DNA of 64,000 nucleotides from Lacihabitans sp. CS3-21. Its GTDB lineage: Bacteria; Bacteroidota; Bacteroidia; Cytophagales; Spirosomataceae. The DNA is taken from NCBI RefSeq assembly GCF_024343675.1, contig NZ_RJUD01000010.1, forward strand, positions 1-64,000. Direction: 5' to 3'. Shown in pieces: positions 63,601 through 64,000 of the stretch; within the stretch, counting starts at the first letter, position 1, and each line of letters begins with the position of its first letter. The translations under genes were made by a program, and so were the position numbers. The notes beneath the pieces are model-generated. The model worked only from the letters and a program-made list of their open reading frames with translations. It was not told the DNA's origin and did no database searches.

Positions 63601-64000
63601 TAGCCCAGTCATAAGCAGGGTTAACCTCAAAAATAATAACGAAAAAAGCAAAAGTAGAATCGCGTAACTAAATTTATGCTTATATAAAAGCTCTTTGATT
63701 TTGAATATGACATACAAAATCAAAAAAACTAATGCTGCTATAAATATGCAAAGCGTTACTTTTGGAATGCTAGAGTTTATTATCTTTTCGTTCTCAGGAA
63801 CTTGATAATAAAAGAGTGCTTTTTTTGAAAAATCTATTATTGATTTACTTTTCTCAAATTCTTGACCTGATATTTTTAAAGGGGCAGGATGAAAAATATC
63901 CGTGTTATAGCTAGATTGGAGGTAATCATTTTGGTTTTGGTAAAATCTGTATAAATTTATTAAGGAAAAAACCTCAATGGTGTCTTTATTGACAAAGGTT
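60682..64000 (-). CDS. NtrY-like sensor histidine kinase, 5' end beyond window
   Basis: A large membrane sensor kinase, 1105 residues visible, with the frame still open at the window edge (no stop and no certain start up to position 64000). The N-terminal part has several hydrophobic segments, an extracytoplasmic region and further membrane segments around ~790. A HAMP domain (SSQLTSPLKLIAQRLKKTNL) follows, then the H-box HEIKNPLTPMKLSIQQLQ, the N-box NLILNGIQSVPP, G1 DNGSGIAE and G2 GGSGLGLAMAKRG. All catalytic motifs are intact. A TTG at 63723 is not the start: the frame continues upstream with hydrophobic sequence (LCIFIAALVFLILYVIFK). The signal and response regulator are unknown; none lies in the window. 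Confidence 0.92.
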   Translation of the reverse strand, partial: TFVNKDTIEVFSLINLYRFYQNQNDYLQSSYNTDIFHPAPLKISGQEFEKSKSIIDFSKKALFYYQVPENEKIINSSIPKVTLCIFIAALVFLILYVIFKIKELLYKHKFSYAILLLLFSLLFLRLTLLMTGLPWKFLNQEVFNPSFFNGSFLAPTLGDTVLNGLFILIFLAILALYYYRTRFFLQLNKTKPFIKSVISVLLVIIVMVIAHFCGTQIVDIYEDSLYNIGYSMNLGMSKFRIISFVYYFFVLGNFFIGSHIAINLFLKLQVNIKFGFFHWLYGFLAGIIVFYFISGLELAFILAGIYFWIVYYFKLSRYFYTLRFQTLLYFILAAFCFALISVKTVENQEAKKSILDKNNFGQRYLAENDLLGEGLLDRFRQIIRSNESIVASFKRQDLVSESIKQQIKDDLLDMYFDKYDVEVKVYDASGLTLDDADASENLVDLNTRFNNAKYKTDLPNVFFINETGNSFIKQYVSFNDIYDGVEKIGTVVLDLKLKDENVASVYPELLLDKKFVQNPESKNYSYAIFDKNNSVVYNSGSFNYLMYFPMIELDGVEIYQKEKIIQGYSHFALKGQKGKKIIISQPNAYWKNLLSNFSFLFLISILGISVLLLVFSILNGFKSFSMNFSTKIQFYLNAAFLLPLIVLIILTLSVVRTTLISIQEKSFVDNTKNISNTLQYHLENFQTNKTSRAYFESEINELARNTKLDINLFDNKGRLNFTTRPLVYQYHLLSNYLNPEAYNKILEQKANELLTNESLGELSYKTVYIAVKGKENKNYGVVGIPFFDAKTLLDIQVKEVVATILIIFLLMFLILLISSYFASSQLTSPLKLIAQRLKKTNLDRLDETIEWKSNDEIGLLTKSYNKMIKKLDESKVALSQSEKQTAWREMAKQVAHEIKNPLTPMKLSIQQLQRTLPMDDPKSRDRIQRALNSLTEQIDNISEIANSFSEFAKMPVPRNERFDLVPAVQKTVDLYSQNNNIKIDFESKDPQIYVIGDRMLLNRVITNLILNGIQSVPPIRQPEIKVKVYKNAEENFGMIEVKDNGSGIAENIRKKVFIPNFSTKVGGSGLGLAMAKRGIEHAGGNIWFETVEDEGTTFFIDLPTN

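Overview
The window is about 64 kb of AT-rich DNA from a Bacteroidota chromosome. The likely order is Cytophagales, but genus is not resolvable by eye. The lineage evidence is two SusC/SusD outer-membrane uptake pairs, a type-B type IX secretion (CHU_C) C-terminus, 3-coathanger C-terminal domains, Bacteroidota-style -7 elements (TAnnTTTG) upstream of several genes, and lineage-typical small genes such as DUF5522. I see no prophage, CRISPR array, rRNA, tRNA or complete insertion sequence. It reads as ordinary chromosome with a few accessory islands.

Layout. 1-1.56 kb: the 5' end of a D-aminoacylase-type amidohydrolase, then a HigB/HigA toxin-antitoxin pair. The pair lies between two imperfect ~320-bp direct repeats, the second holding a truncated copy of the amidohydrolase start. 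1.56-11.6 kb: a polymer or nutrient uptake locus on the minus strand (SusC, SusD, large FG-GAP/ASPIC lipoprotein) with a divergent LacI-family regulator and a clear palindromic operator candidate. 11.7-21.8 kb: pentaheme cytochrome, MgtE, D-aminoacyl-tRNA deacylase, a rhodanese and a PASTA protein, riboflavin synthase, a DUF1684 protein, a large zinc metalloprotease, and a divergent Lrp/alanine dehydrogenase pair. 21.8-33.2 kb: a secreted-protein island with a purple acid phosphatase and two large LTD/CotH-kinase proteins, one of 1923 residues ending in a T9SS type-B sorting domain. 33.5-48.6 kb: NagA, a carboxypeptidase-regulatory-like protein overlapping the topoisomerase IV/gyrase A gene, PfkA, a YdcF protein, two tandem thioredoxin-fold lipoprotein-like paralogues, AroQ, HemN, two small unknowns and a two-gene ABC transporter. 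48.8-53.7 kb: a second SusC/SusD pair closed by a strong terminator. 53.7-64 kb: housekeeping genes (outer-membrane barrel, RadA, Lrp, a DUF5522 small protein, L28, purine nucleoside phosphorylase, GtrA, M23 peptidase, PssA, MBL hydrolase) and an NtrY-like histidine kinase that runs off the right edge.

How they fit together: the organism looks like a heterotrophic, probably aerobic scavenger that imports oligomers through SusCD, secretes large surface enzymes through T9SS, and handles amino sugars (NagA) and alanine (Ald). I did not find a convincingly new multi-gene system. The best leads are the repeat-flanked toxin-antitoxin insertion, the phosphatase/CotH island whose convergent neighbours share a C-terminal domain, the LacI palindrome, and several start-site or overlap details that automatic annotation would get wrong.
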